Assembly (NCBI GenBank): GCA_964497095.1
Contig: CAZCCL010000002.1
Span: 1 to 64,000, forward strand
Direction of reading: 5' to 3'
DNA: 64,000 bases
Source: CAVPLM01 sp964497095
GTDB taxonomy: Bacteria > Actinomycetota > Thermoleophilia > RBG-16-64-13
In this document: one piece after another, positions 49,367 through 58,211 of the stretch
How the letters are laid out: the number at the start of each line of letters is the position of its first letter
How positions within the stretch are numbered: position 1 is the first letter of the stretch
Made by a program: the position numbers and the translations under genes
Notes under the pieces: model-generated
What the model was told of the DNA's origin: nothing
The model's input: the letters and a program-made list of their open reading frames with translations, nothing else
The model's database searches: none

Positions 49367-50967
49367 CCCGTGAAGCGAGCGGTACGGAAGAGGGTACGCG
49401 ACCAGTCAGGTGCCAGTTGGATACCGTCGACAGTCGCGCTCAGCCCGGCTGCGGCGGTAGAGAAGAACGGGACGATTACCGGTCCGCGTTCGATCATGAT
49501 CTCCTGCGCCTGCTTGTAAAGGTCGATGCGTTTTGCCCTATCCATTTCGCTGTTTATCTGAGCGACGATGGCATCGAACTCCGGGTCGCTCCAGTGGGAC
49601 TCGTTCCAGGGGGCATCCGTCATGTAGGCGGCGTTGAAGTAGGCGTTGGGCGTGGCCCGAGCCCCCCATTCGGTGATCCCGAAGTCGACGACGAGCCAGC
49701 TGTTATCGCCCTCGCTGTAATACACGTCTGGAGGAATGGTTTGAATGTCCACTGTTACCCCGATAGCCTTCATCTGCTCTTTCCAGACTGTGGCGATGGC
49801 CGGTACCTCCAGCGCCTGCTGGGCGTAGAGGGTGATGGTGAGACCATCAGCGTATCCCGCCTCGGCGAGCAGCGTCTTCGCCTGCTCGGGGTCGTAGACG
49901 GGAGGCTGGTCGAGATAGTAGTCGCCGTACGCGGGCCCAACGGGGGTGCCGTTCCCCACTACTGCCAGGCCAGGTCTCACCTGGTCGATGAGGCCCTGAT
50001 GGTCGGTTCCCAGCTGCAAGGCCTTGCGGACCCGCACGTCGGCGCTCGGTCGACCCTCATCGGAACGCATGTGGATCACGTAGTGGAACGCACTGGCAGG
50101 CCCGGTGATCACCTTCAGATTCGAGTCACCGCTGATGGAATCGACCAGTTCGGAGGTGAGCCCGGCCACGAACCCGACCTGGCCTCCGCGCAGGGCTTCG
50201 ATCTGTCCGGCCACGTCCGGAGAGAAGATGAACTGGATCTCGTCCAAGTAGGGGAGTTGAACGCCCCGGTCGTCCTTCATCCAGTAATGGGGGTTCTTAT
50301 TGAGGATGGCTCTGTCCTCCGCCGAGTACGACCCGATGGTGAACGGGCCGGTGCCGATCCATTCCGCAGCAGGATCGGTGACCGACTTCGACAGTATGGC
50401 CGCGTGATAGTCGGCTACATCGCTCGGGAACTCGGGATTGGCTTCTGTAAGGGTGAATTCGACGTGGGTGGCATCGACGGCCGTGATCGAGGCTACGTTC
50501 TCGTAGAGGCCCACTCCCGGTGATCCGACCTCGGGATCGCGCAGGCGATCGAAGGTGTAGACCACGTCATCCGCGGTGAAGGGTTCGCCGTTCGAGAACT
50601 GAACGTCCGAACGTAGGGTGAAAGTCCACACTTTGCCGTCACTGGACTGCCATTCGGTGGCCAGAGCCGGAACCAAACCGTTGTCCCGAGTGATTTCCAC
50701 CAGCCAATCATAGACCTGCTCGTTGATGAGTATGTCTGACCGGGCGCTGGCGAAAGCAGGGTCCCGGTTGGTCGCCGGTTCGGTCGCTACTTGCAGGACT
50801 CCTCCGGTTTGCGGGCCGGCTTCGCCCGCGGTGGTGGAGGTAACGGCTTCATCCTCTCCCGAACCGCATGCTGTAAGTAGGACTAGGGCCGAAAGCACGA
50901 CCAGGCAAACCGCCACGATGGGAAATGACGGTCTTGCAGCGTTCATGGACGGAATGCGGTATCGCAT
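49363..50967 (-). CDS. peptide-type substrate-binding lipoprotein (SBP family 5)
   Basis: A 534-aa extracytoplasmic binding protein of the DppA/OppA/NikA class. Signal peptide SFPIVAVCLVVLSALVLLTAC with lipobox Cys at about 33. Family hallmarks are WTFTLRSDVQFSNGEPFTADDVVYTFDRL and VRVRKALQLGTDHQGL. ATG 50967 has GGGGAG at good spacing; the frame extends to 51066 but that extra sequence is not a signal peptide. First gene of the operon binding protein, DppC, double ATPase, DppB, MFS. Ligand unknown (peptide, nickel chelate or opine). Confidence 0.92.
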   Translation of the reverse strand: MRYRIPSMNAARPSFPIVAVCLVVLSALVLLTACGSGEDEAVTSTTAGEAGPQTGGVLQVATEPATNRDPAFASARSDILINEQVYDWLVEITRDNGLVPALATEWQSSDGKVWTFTLRSDVQFSNGEPFTADDVVYTFDRLRDPEVGSPGVGLYENVASITAVDATHVEFTLTEANPEFPSDVADYHAAILSKSVTDPAAEWIGTGPFTIGSYSAEDRAILNKNPHYWMKDDRGVQLPYLDEIQFIFSPDVAGQIEALRGGQVGFVAGLTSELVDSISGDSNLKVITGPASAFHYVIHMRSDEGRPSADVRVRKALQLGTDHQGLIDQVRPGLAVVGNGTPVGPAYGDYYLDQPPVYDPEQAKTLLAEAGYADGLTITLYAQQALEVPAIATVWKEQMKAIGVTVDIQTIPPDVYYSEGDNSWLVVDFGITEWGARATPNAYFNAAYMTDAPWNESHWSDPEFDAIVAQINSEMDRAKRIDLYKQAQEIMIERGPVIVPFFSTAAAGLSATVDGIQLAPDWSRTLFRTARFTG

Positions 50968-51040
50968 GGCAGTAGCTCCCCTCTGTGGTCTATCTAGTCT
51001 GCCTACCCCGGACACGGCAGTCCGCAAACCCCTCGGCCTT

Positions 51041-51111
51041 TGGCGCGACTCCTTAGGCGCGGCCATTTCGGCGCGGTCACCTTGGTGCGGTCACTTGGGC
51101 GCGACACGTTC
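51041..51111. repeat. imperfect 13-15 bp tandem repeats upstream of the peptide transporter operon
   Basis: Five degenerate units beginning GGCGCG, e.g. GGCGCGGCCATTTC, GGCGCGGTCACCTT and GGTGCGGTCACTT. They lie in the 193-bp gap between the P-type ATPase stop and the binding-protein start, so they may be regulator sites or a slippage product. Confidence 0.55.
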
Positions 51112-51112
51112 G

Positions 51113-51146
51113 GCGGGGTTCGGATCGGCACGGACAGAGACCCCGC
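51113..51146 (-). terminator. possible terminator after the P-type ATPase gene
   Basis: GCGGGGT (51113-51119) and ACCCCGC (51140-51146) form a 7-bp GC stem with a 20-nt loop, 15 nt beyond the leftward stop. Weak but well placed. Confidence 0.35.
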
Positions 51147-51160
51147 GGCCAGGCATCCTC

Positions 51161-53695
51161 CTAATCGGTAGTTTCGGCGCGCCGAGCCGCCTCTCTCCAG
51201 AACGGGAGCCGCAGCCCGATCCGCCAGCCCAGGCCCACGAAGAACCATGCGAATATGCAGGTCGCGCACGTTACCCCGATCACCGCCCAACCAGGCAGAT
51301 CGAGAGCCAGGAAGTCCCGGGAGAAGGGGACGGAGAATGCTACGGCCAGCAGGGCGGCCATAGCCAAGAGAAGCCACAGCCGCCATCCGCGGATCGGCCG
51401 TTCGATGACGGCGATGACCCGAAGGCCTATGACGCAGAAGATCACGGTCTCCATCGTGCGGGCTTCTTCCACCGAGGCTCCCACGGCTCGGATGAGAAGG
51501 TACGAGGAGAGGACCGTGACGGCGGCGAGCAGACCGGTGGGGATCACGAACCGCGCCACCCTGTAGACGAAGCCGGGTACGTAGCGCCGCTTGTTGGGCG
51601 CCAGGGCGAGGAAGAAACCGGGTATGCCTATGACCAGCGCGTCGATGAGGCTGAGGTGGCGAGGAAGGATCGGGTAGGACACGGCCAGGACGGCGATGGA
51701 AATGGCCAGGGCGGCCGCCCAGACACTCTTGGTGGTGAACAGATTGGCCACACGCTCGATGTTGGCCGTGACCCGCCGGCCTTCGGCCATCACCCCGGGA
51801 AGAGTCGAGAAGCGGGAGTCGACCAGCACCAACTGAGAGACGGCCTGGGCGGCTGCCGTACCGGTCCCCATGGCGATACCCATGTCGGCCTGCTTGAGAG
51901 CGAGCACATCGTTGACGCCGTCGCCGGTCATCGCCACGGTGTGCCCTCTTTGCTGGAGGGCCTCCACCATGGCGCATTTCTGATCGGGATTCACCCGGCC
52001 GAAGACGGTGGTGTTCTCCATCAGGTCGGCCAAGGCCTCTCCCTCGGGCAGCCGGCGCGAATCGATCGCCCGTTCCGACCCGGGCACCCCGGCCTTGGCG
52101 GCTACCGTAGCCACCGTGGCAGGATTGTCGCCGGAGATGACCTTGATCTCCACCCCCTGCTCCTGGAAGTACCGGAGGGTCTGAGGAGCGTCCGATCGTA
52201 TCCGCTCTGTGAGTATCACCAGTCCCACCGGGGTCAGCCCCGCCGGGAGCACATCGCCGTTCAGGGGAGCATCGGTGTGAGCGAGCAGGAGGACGCGCAG
52301 GCCGTCTTTGGCGACTTCTCCGGCTCGGGCGCGGGCATGGGCGGCGGCCGGCACGCCGTTCGCCGCCACGATCTCCGGGGCCCCGAGCACCCAGGAGCCT
52401 CGGCCGCTCACGCGCGCCGCGCTCCACTTGCGGGCCGAAGAGAAGGGGACCGAGTCCTCGAGGGTCCAGTCGCGGGGGGCGGGCACAGCCGCGGCGATGG
52501 CATCGAGCGTGGAGTTGCGGCTGGAGGCGGTCGCTGCGAGCAGGCCGAGGACCTGTAGGGCCAGCGCATCCCGTCCCGGGTCGCCATCCAGGGCACCAGG
52601 GGTCCCCTCGGCCTGGACGCCGTCGGCCGTCGCGGCCGCGGCCTCTTCCCCGGCTGCCGCGCTCGCCGTCGGCGCGGCTGATGACCCCGACCCTCCGCCG
52701 GCATCGAGCCGCTCGAAACGATCGAACGCTGGGACGTGCTCGGTGATGGTGCCCGTCTTGTCGATGCAGAGCACGTCCACTCGGGCCAGCCCCTCCACCG
52801 CGGGCAACTCGCGGGTCAAAACTTTGCGGCGCGCCAGGGTGATGGCCGACACGGCGAAAGCGATGCTCGTCAGCAGGACCAGCCCTTGGGGGATCATAGC
52901 CACGAGGGCGGCTACCGCATTGGTCACCCCCTGTTCCATGGTCACGTCCATACGGAACTGGGCCCAGATCAGAAGCGCGCCGACGGGGATGATCCCTATC
53001 CCTATGACGCGCAGGATGTTGTTGATCCCGGTCATCAGGTCGGAGCGGAGACGCACGTAGCGCTTGCCCTCCCCCGTCAGTCTTTGGGCGTAGGCTTCGG
53101 CGCCTACCGCGGTCGTGCGGAACAGCCCGCTACCTGCCACCACGAAGCTACCGGAGAGCAGAGGGTCTCCCGCCTCCTTGAGCACGGGCGCGGACTCACC
53201 GGTGAGCAGAGACTCATCCACCTCGAGGCTGAGGGACTCCAGGGTGTCGCCGTCCGCCACGATCTGGTCGCCCACCGTCACCCGGAGGACATCGTCGAGC
53301 ACCACCTCGCCCACGGGGACCTCCCGCTCTTCGCCGTCCCTTATGACTCGAGCCGCCGGCGCCGTGAGCACGTGCAGACGGTCCAAAGCGATCTTGGCCC
53401 GCATCTCCTGGAAGATACCGATGAAGGAGTTGATCACGATGATGGCGCCGAAGAGGGCATCGCGCCACGAGCCGAAGGTCACCATGAAGACGAACAGGAC
53501 GCCCAGGATCAGGTTGAAATACGTCAGCGTGTTGGTGCGAATGATGTCCCAGGTGGTGCGTCCACCGGGACGGGGGGTCACATTGGTATGCCCGGCGGCG
53601 ACCCGCTCACGGACTTCACCGGAGGTGAGCCCGCGCACCGGCGGGGCGCCGTCCGTCACCAGGGCATCGTTCGACGGCGGGGCGCCGTTCACCAA
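51161..53695 (-). CDS. P-type cation ATPase (CtpE-like)
   Basis: An 844-aa P2-type ATPase most like mycobacterial CtpE, a calcium transporter. Actuator motif LLTGESAP (about 162-169), phosphorylation site DKTGTIT with Asp312, hinge GDGVNDVLALK, and about ten TMs (three to four N-terminal pairs, six C-terminal from SVWAAALAISIAVLAVSYPIL). No heavy-metal CxxC domain, so soft-metal transport is unlikely. An Ala/Gly-rich insertion (about 330-375) lies just after the phosphorylation site. Start TTG 53695 or GTG 53692 with GGGGGAG upstream. Confidence 0.9.
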   Translation of the reverse strand: MVNGAPPSNDALVTDGAPPVRGLTSGEVRERVAAGHTNVTPRPGGRTTWDIIRTNTLTYFNLILGVLFVFMVTFGSWRDALFGAIIVINSFIGIFQEMRAKIALDRLHVLTAPAARVIRDGEEREVPVGEVVLDDVLRVTVGDQIVADGDTLESLSLEVDESLLTGESAPVLKEAGDPLLSGSFVVAGSGLFRTTAVGAEAYAQRLTGEGKRYVRLRSDLMTGINNILRVIGIGIIPVGALLIWAQFRMDVTMEQGVTNAVAALVAMIPQGLVLLTSIAFAVSAITLARRKVLTRELPAVEGLARVDVLCIDKTGTITEHVPAFDRFERLDAGGGSGSSAAPTASAAAGEEAAAATADGVQAEGTPGALDGDPGRDALALQVLGLLAATASSRNSTLDAIAAAVPAPRDWTLEDSVPFSSARKWSAARVSGRGSWVLGAPEIVAANGVPAAAHARARAGEVAKDGLRVLLLAHTDAPLNGDVLPAGLTPVGLVILTERIRSDAPQTLRYFQEQGVEIKVISGDNPATVATVAAKAGVPGSERAIDSRRLPEGEALADLMENTTVFGRVNPDQKCAMVEALQQRGHTVAMTGDGVNDVLALKQADMGIAMGTGTAAAQAVSQLVLVDSRFSTLPGVMAEGRRVTANIERVANLFTTKSVWAAALAISIAVLAVSYPILPRHLSLIDALVIGIPGFFLALAPNKRRYVPGFVYRVARFVIPTGLLAAVTVLSSYLLIRAVGASVEEARTMETVIFCVIGLRVIAVIERPIRGWRLWLLLAMAALLAVAFSVPFSRDFLALDLPGWAVIGVTCATCIFAWFFVGLGWRIGLRLPFWREAARRAETTD

Positions 53696-53916
53696 TCTCC
53701 CCCTCTCCCCCTATCCCGTGCCGAGGGCGTCGTCGTGAGCGAGCACGGCGGATCTTTGTCGCCAAAGGTTATCAGAAGAGTCGGGGGGTCTTGCATTCCT
53801 TCCGTGGATGGGTTCCCATGGAGGAGAAGGCAGCCTGTGGGACCTGGAGTCACGAAGATGACGAGGGGTTTGACCGAGAAGCATGCGACCGGCCGCACGT
53901 CCGGCGGGGTCCACTC

Positions 53917-54729
53917 ATGATCCACGCCGACGCCGCTCTGGCCCGGCGTCTGGAGGGTCTCGTCCGTGCCGAGTTCCTCCGTCTGGCCGCCGTCGCGCCG
54001 GCCGTCCTGCCCGGCGTGCCTGTTGAGTGCGTCCAGGTGGGTAGTGGAGCAGCGCTGTGGCTGGGAGAGGGTTCACCGGTCAATCTCGCGGTCGGACTGG
54101 GCATGGCCGGACCGGTGAAGGAAGCGGAACTGGAGCGGGTCGAGGCCTTCTACCACGATAGGGGAGCCGGGGCTGTGATCAGCATGTGCCCGCTGGCCCA
54201 CCCTTCGTTGCTCGAGGGTCTGGGCCGGCGGGGCTGGCGGGCCTCGGATTTCGAGCACGTGCTCGTGCTGGAACTCGGCGGGTATCGTAATAGGAGCGAT
54301 GTCCCAGTGCCGGCGGACATCGAGGTGCGGGTATGCGCGCCGCAGGAACGAGAACTGTGGGGACGGCTGGCTGCGCAGGGGTTCTCTGCCGGGGATCCGC
54401 CCGAGCGACGTCACGAGGAGTTCGGCGCGATCATGGCTGCGCGCGAGGACGCGATCCTGGTGCTGGCCTGGGCGGAGGGTGTCCCGGCCGGTACCGGGGC
54501 CTTGATCACGTCCGGGGGAGTGGGCTGGCTATCCGGGGACTCCACGTTGCCCCAGTACCGGAGGCGTGGCATACAGCAGGCCGTCCAACGCCACCGTCTG
54601 CTGCTTGCCGAGGCGGCAGGCTGCGAGTTGGCGGTCACCGAGGCGGCTCCGGGCGGCGCCTCGCAACGCAACATGGAGCGGACCGGGTTCCGAGTCGCCT
54701 ACACGCACGTGGAGTTCGCGAAAGGCTAA
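53917..54729 (+). CDS. GNAT-family N-acetyltransferase (double-domain)
   Basis: A 270-aa protein with a degenerate N-terminal GNAT-like half and a C-terminal catalytic-type half: VLAWAEGVPAGTGALITSGGVGWLSGDSTLPQYRRRGIQQAV has the acetyl-CoA-binding R/Q-x-x-G-x-G/A region (RRRGIQQA). RNMERTGFRVAYTHVEF closes the fold. ATG 53917 is taken although the frame opens at 53791; there is only a weak GGCGGGG upstream. Target unknown; transcribed away from the P-type ATPase. Confidence 0.8.
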   Translation: MIHADAALARRLEGLVRAEFLRLAAVAPAVLPGVPVECVQVGSGAALWLGEGSPVNLAVGLGMAGPVKEAELERVEAFYHDRGAGAVISMCPLAHPSLLEGLGRRGWRASDFEHVLVLELGGYRNRSDVPVPADIEVRVCAPQERELWGRLAAQGFSAGDPPERRHEEFGAIMAAREDAILVLAWAEGVPAGTGALITSGGVGWLSGDSTLPQYRRRGIQQAVQRHRLLLAEAAGCELAVTEAAPGGASQRNMERTGFRVAYTHVEFAKG

Positions 54730-54730
54730 T

Positions 54731-54782
54731 AACTCGTTTCAGAATGACATCTCGGCCACCGAGGCCGCGCTTGGCGGCCGGA
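54731..54782 (+). repeat. second copy of the 52-bp repeat (left half of the MITE/REP-like element)
   Basis: Begins 2 nt after the GNAT stop with AACTCGTTTCAGAATGAC and ends GGCGGCCGGA; 50 of 52 bases match 20303-20354. The inverted right half is absent here. Confidence 0.85.
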
Positions 54783-54874
54783 GGCGGCTCCGTCCCCTGT
54801 CTGGCGGACCCACCGAGGGTGTGTTCTACTGTGCCTGGCGGATCGACACGTGGCGACGGCCGAGGAGGCAGCGC

Positions 54875-55138
54875 ATGGCCCTCATACTTTGGATCGTGGT
54901 AGGGATAGTGCTGGGATTGCTGGCCAAATGGATCACGAGGCGGCGGATAGGCTGGTTCTGGACGCTCGCCGTGGGCATCGTCGGCGCCGTGCTGGGCGGC
55001 TTCCTGGGCAGGGCTCTCGGCTACGGCGGTGTGGTGAACGACTTCAGCGTCTGGAGCCTGCTTATCGCCATAGCAGTGTCCGTCGTTCTGCTACTCGCGC
55101 TCAGTGCGACCCGGGTCGGGAGAAGGCGGCGGGCCTGA
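54875..55138 (+). CDS. GlsB/YeaQ/YmgE-family small membrane protein
   Basis: An 87-aa protein with three TMs: LILWIVVGIVLGLLAKWI, FWTLAVGIVGAVLGGFLGRALG and WSLLIAIAVSVVLLLALS. The Gly pattern fits the transglycosylase-associated family, often stress-induced, of unclear function. The ATG has GAGGAGG upstream at good spacing. An upstream frame extension has no support. Confidence 0.85.
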   Translation: MALILWIVVGIVLGLLAKWITRRRIGWFWTLAVGIVGAVLGGFLGRALGYGGVVNDFSVWSLLIAIAVSVVLLLALSATRVGRRRRA

Positions 55139-55171
55139 ACCCGACGGCACTCCTCACCGGACGGGACACGG

Positions 55172-55633
55172 TCACGTCAACAGCCGCAGTTTGGGTCCCG
55201 TGAACTCGAAACCCAGCCGCTCGTAGAAGCGCACCGCGCGCTCGTCCTGCGGATCCGCCGGGCCGGTGACGTCCAGGCGGTACCATCCCTTCTCTCGGGC
55301 GATGGCGACCGCAGCCTGCACCAGTTGTCCGCCGACGCCTGACCCGCGGTGTCCCGGGCGGACGTACATCTCGTCGATCGTCCCGTACTCCCCGCCGGCG
55401 TACAGGGCGAAGCTCTTCGAAAGGGTCAGGACTCCGACCGCGGTGCCGCTCTCGTCCTCGGCCAGGAGGGCTAGGAATCGTCCCGATTCGAGATTGCTCT
55501 CGATATCAGCCCGGAGCTTGTCGTGATCGATGGAGGCGAATTCTTGCCCCTCTTCCCCCAACTCGGCGAGCAACTCCTCTATGAGTGCCATGATGGTCTC
55601 GATCTCCCGGGGCTGGGCGATGTGAACCCTCAC
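55172..55633 (-). CDS. GNAT-family N-acetyltransferase
   Basis: A 153-aa single-domain acetyltransferase. IDEMYVRPGHRGSGVGGQLVQAAVAIAREKGW (about 88-119) holds the acetyl-CoA pyrophosphate loop RGSGVG, and RAVRFYERLGFEFTG is the C-terminal motif B. Convergent with the small membrane-protein gene and divergent from purC. Substrate unknown. Confidence 0.9.
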   Translation of the reverse strand: MRVHIAQPREIETIMALIEELLAELGEEGQEFASIDHDKLRADIESNLESGRFLALLAEDESGTAVGVLTLSKSFALYAGGEYGTIDEMYVRPGHRGSGVGGQLVQAAVAIAREKGWYRLDVTGPADPQDERAVRFYERLGFEFTGPKLRLLT

Positions 55634-55672
55634 GGTAGCGGAGTATCCTCGGGCTGGGTGTCCTTGGCGGGC

Positions 55673-55702
55673 ATGACGGTCATCCTAGCACCAGGCTACA
55701 AT
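55673..55702 (+). promoter_or_regulatory. candidate purC promoter
   Basis: ATGACG (55673-55678), 18 nt, TACAAT (55697-55702). Start near 55709 would give a leader of about 45 nt ending in AGGAGG. Confidence 0.5.
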
Positions 55703-55753
55703 AGCCGGCACCACTGGCGCCATCGAGGCCGTACGCCCGGAGGAGGAATGAGT

Positions 55754-56656
55754 ATGACGCCGACCGCCATGTTCGCATCCCAGGAACGCGGCCTGCCGCT
55801 CTTGAGGCGAGGCAAGGTGCGCGACGTCTACCAGCCCAGCGACGAGCATCTGATCATCGTCGCCTGCGATCGTATATCCGCCTTCGACCACGTCCTGCCC
55901 ACGCCTGTCCCCACCAAGGGCATGATCCTGACCCGGATGTCCAATTTCTGGTTCCAGAAGACGGAGCACCTGATCGCCAACCATATCGTCGATTACGATC
56001 CGGGCCCGCAGTGGTACCCGGAGTTGGACTGGTACTACGAAGACCTCAAAGGCCGGACGGTCCTCGTCCGTAAAGCCGAGCCTCTTGCCATTGAGGCTAT
56101 CGTGCGCGGATATCTCTCGGGTTCGGGTTGGAAGGAGTATCAGAACCTGGGAACGGTCTGCGGCATCAGTCTGCCCCAGGGCCTCGAGGAGTCCGCCCGG
56201 CTACCGGAGACGATCTTCACGCCGTCCACGAAGGCTCAGTCCGGCCACGACGAGAACATATCGTTCGACGAGGCTGCCTCGCTCGTGGGCCGGGATATCG
56301 CCGAGAAGGTGCGGGATGCGAGCCTCGCCCTCTACGGCTTCGCGGCGGAGCATGCCCTGGAGCGGGGCATCATCATCGCCGACACGAAGTTCGAGTTCGG
56401 ACTTGTGAACGAGGGGGCCGACAAGGGCGAGCTTATTCTGATCGACGAGGTCCTTACTCCCGATTCTTCCCGGTTCTGGCCCGCCGATTCGTATGAGCCC
56501 GGTCGGGCCCAGGCCAGTTTCGACAAGCAGTTCGTGCGCGACTACCTCGAATCCATCGGCTGGAACAAGGAAGCTCCCGCTCCACCCTTGCCCGACGACG
56601 TGATCGAGAAGACCCGGGAGAAGTACCAGGAGGCCTTGCTCCGCCTGACCTCCTAG
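55754..56656 (+). CDS. purC: phosphoribosylaminoimidazole-succinocarboxamide synthase
   Basis: PurC joins CAIR and aspartate with ATP in purine synthesis. The 300-aa length is that of the eukaryote/actinobacterial-type enzyme. RRGKVRDVYQ (ATP loop), DRISAFDHVLPTPVPTKG, EAIVRGYLSGSGW and DTKFEFGLV then LIDEVLTPDSSRFW are all conserved. AGGAGG lies 7 nt before ATG 55754 and only 1 nt before the ATG at 55748, so 55754 is preferred. A single-gene unit; no other pur gene is in the window. Confidence 0.97.
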   Translation: MTPTAMFASQERGLPLLRRGKVRDVYQPSDEHLIIVACDRISAFDHVLPTPVPTKGMILTRMSNFWFQKTEHLIANHIVDYDPGPQWYPELDWYYEDLKGRTVLVRKAEPLAIEAIVRGYLSGSGWKEYQNLGTVCGISLPQGLEESARLPETIFTPSTKAQSGHDENISFDEAASLVGRDIAEKVRDASLALYGFAAEHALERGIIIADTKFEFGLVNEGADKGELILIDEVLTPDSSRFWPADSYEPGRAQASFDKQFVRDYLESIGWNKEAPAPPLPDDVIEKTREKYQEALLRLTS

Positions 56657-56672
56657 CGGTGCGTTCTCCCCG

Positions 56673-56736
56673 GCGACGCCGCCTCCCAGCGACGCCGCCT
56701 CCCAGCGACGCCGTCTGCTAACGACGCCGTCTGCGA
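56673..56736. repeat. 16-bp tandem repeat, four units, across the helicase stop codon
   Basis: Units begin GCGACGCCGCCTCCCA, repeat once exactly, then vary to GCGACGCCGTCTGCTA and ACGACGCCGTCTGCGA. The third holds the stop codon of the leftward helicase gene; the fourth encodes part of its Arg-rich tail. 16 bp is not a codon multiple, so copy changes would alter the C-terminus. Confidence 0.85.
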
Positions 56737-58010
56737 GCGCTGCCGTTGTAGACCAGCCGGGGCTTGGGCTTCTTGGCCGTCCGGTCCGGGTTGGGGATCA
56801 GTCGCTGCATGTAGGCGAAGTCATCGAGGTCGTGACAGGGCAGGGTCTCGCCCAGCATGACCTCGATCTCCCGTAGCTCGTTGGCCTGTTCCGCGGCTAG
56901 GAAGCTGATGGCGGTGCCGGCGGCTCCCGCTCGCGCCGTGCGACCGATGCGGTGGACGTAGTCCTGGGCCTGGGCCGGGAGGTCGTAGTTGACGACGTGG
57001 GAAATGCGGTCGACATCGATCCCTCGGGCCACGATATCGGTGGCCACCAGGACTCGATACGTCCCGTTCTTGAAACCGTCGAGGGCTCGTTGCCGCTGCG
57101 CTTGGGTGCGGTTGGAGTGGATGGCCACTCCGTTGATACGGTTCCGTTCCAGGTGGCGGCAGACCCGGTCGGCACGATGCTTGGTGCGGGTGAAGACCAA
57201 CACCCGGTCGAGCTTCTCCTGCTCCAGGAGGCGGACCAGGAGGTCGGTCTTCTGCATCTCGGCCACCGGGTAGACCGCCTGGGCGACGGTCTCGACGGGA
57301 GTGGCGCTGGGCGCCACCTCGATCCGGGTCGGGTCGTTCAGGATGGGCCCGGCCACGCGCATCACATGGTTCGAGAGCGTGGCCGAGAACAGCATGTTCT
57401 GCCGCACAGGCGGCAGGAGGTTGATGATGCGGCGCACATCGGGCCAGAAACCCATGTCGAGCATGCGATCGGCCTCGTCGAGAACCAGGATCTCCACGTG
57501 GGAGAGATCGATCTCTCCGCGGTGGTGCAGGTCGAGTAGGCGTCCGGGAGTGGCCACCAGAAGGTCGACACCGCGACGCAGCTTCTTCAACTGCGGGTCG
57601 TAGCCGACGCCTCCGTAGACCGCTGCTATGCGCCGTCCGGTGTATCGGGCGCAGGCTCGGGCCACTTCGTCTATCTGGCCGGCGAGCTCACGGGTGGGAG
57701 TCACGACCAGGGTGTGGATGGCGGGACGGCCGTTTGTGCCGGGGCCCCCGCCGCCGGTGCGCGCTGGGCCGCCAGCGGGACCACCGTTGCCTGCCGCCGT
57801 GTCGGTGGTCACTCGACCACCCATCAGTTGTAGGGCGGGGAGGATGAAGGCGGCCGTCTTGCCGGTGCCGGTCTGGGCGCAGCCCAGGATGTCGCGTCCG
57901 GTGAGGGCGAGGGGGATCGCCTGCTCCTGGATGGGGGTGGGATCGGTGTAGCCGAGGCTGTGTACAGCCTTCAGAAGACCTGGCTCCAGGCCTAGTTCAG
58001 CGAAACTCAT
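56718..58010 (-). CDS. DEAD-box RNA helicase (RhlE-like)
   Basis: A 430-aa ATP-dependent RNA helicase. Q-motif FAELGLEPGLLKAVHSLGYTDPTPIQEQAI split near 3-32, motif I AQTGTGKT (about 44), motif II VLDEADRMLDMGF, motif III SATLS, motif VI YVHRIGRTARAG. A Gly/Ala-rich insertion follows motif I (about 65-95). The C-terminal tail is basic (ends RRRRR) and short for RhlE, altered by a tandem repeat. Likely role in ribosome assembly or mRNA decay in the cold. A long leader (about 110 nt) is possible upstream. Confidence 0.93.
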   Translation of the reverse strand: MSFAELGLEPGLLKAVHSLGYTDPTPIQEQAIPLALTGRDILGCAQTGTGKTAAFILPALQLMGGRVTTDTAAGNGGPAGGPARTGGGGPGTNGRPAIHTLVVTPTRELAGQIDEVARACARYTGRRIAAVYGGVGYDPQLKKLRRGVDLLVATPGRLLDLHHRGEIDLSHVEILVLDEADRMLDMGFWPDVRRIINLLPPVRQNMLFSATLSNHVMRVAGPILNDPTRIEVAPSATPVETVAQAVYPVAEMQKTDLLVRLLEQEKLDRVLVFTRTKHRADRVCRHLERNRINGVAIHSNRTQAQRQRALDGFKNGTYRVLVATDIVARGIDVDRISHVVNYDLPAQAQDYVHRIGRTARAGAAGTAISFLAAEQANELREIEVMLGETLPCHDLDDFAYMQRLIPNPDRTAKKPKPRLVYNGSARRRRR

Positions 58011-58130
58011 GTTGTGTCGAGCTCCTTGCCGTGCGTCTCGAGCGATGCACTGCGGTTGTAGACGCAGTTGATCCTATCGAGTCCTTGGGGAAGAGCGCGG
58101 GGGACAACCGAGTCTGTAGTAGTGTCGAGG

Positions 58131-58136
58131 CAGTAT
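58131..58136 (-). promoter_or_regulatory. possible -10 box of the helicase gene
   Basis: TATACT on the minus strand, with no clear -35. Start near 58124 would leave a 5' leader of about 113 nt before the ATG, which is typical of cold-induced helicases but unproven. The 201-bp gap contains otherwise only the hairpin at 58169-58188. Confidence 0.35.
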
Positions 58137-58168
58137 AGCCTATTTCGTCGGTGGTCTGCTCGACCGGT

Positions 58169-58188
58169 CCCGGAACGTCGGCTCCGGG
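58169..58188 (-). terminator. hairpin after the CocE-like gene
   Basis: CCCGGA/TCCGGG 6-bp stem with an 8-nt loop, 24 nt past the leftward CocE stop. No T-run. Confidence 0.4.
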
Positions 58189-58211
58189 GATGGGGCGCAA
58201 GCTGCGCGCGG

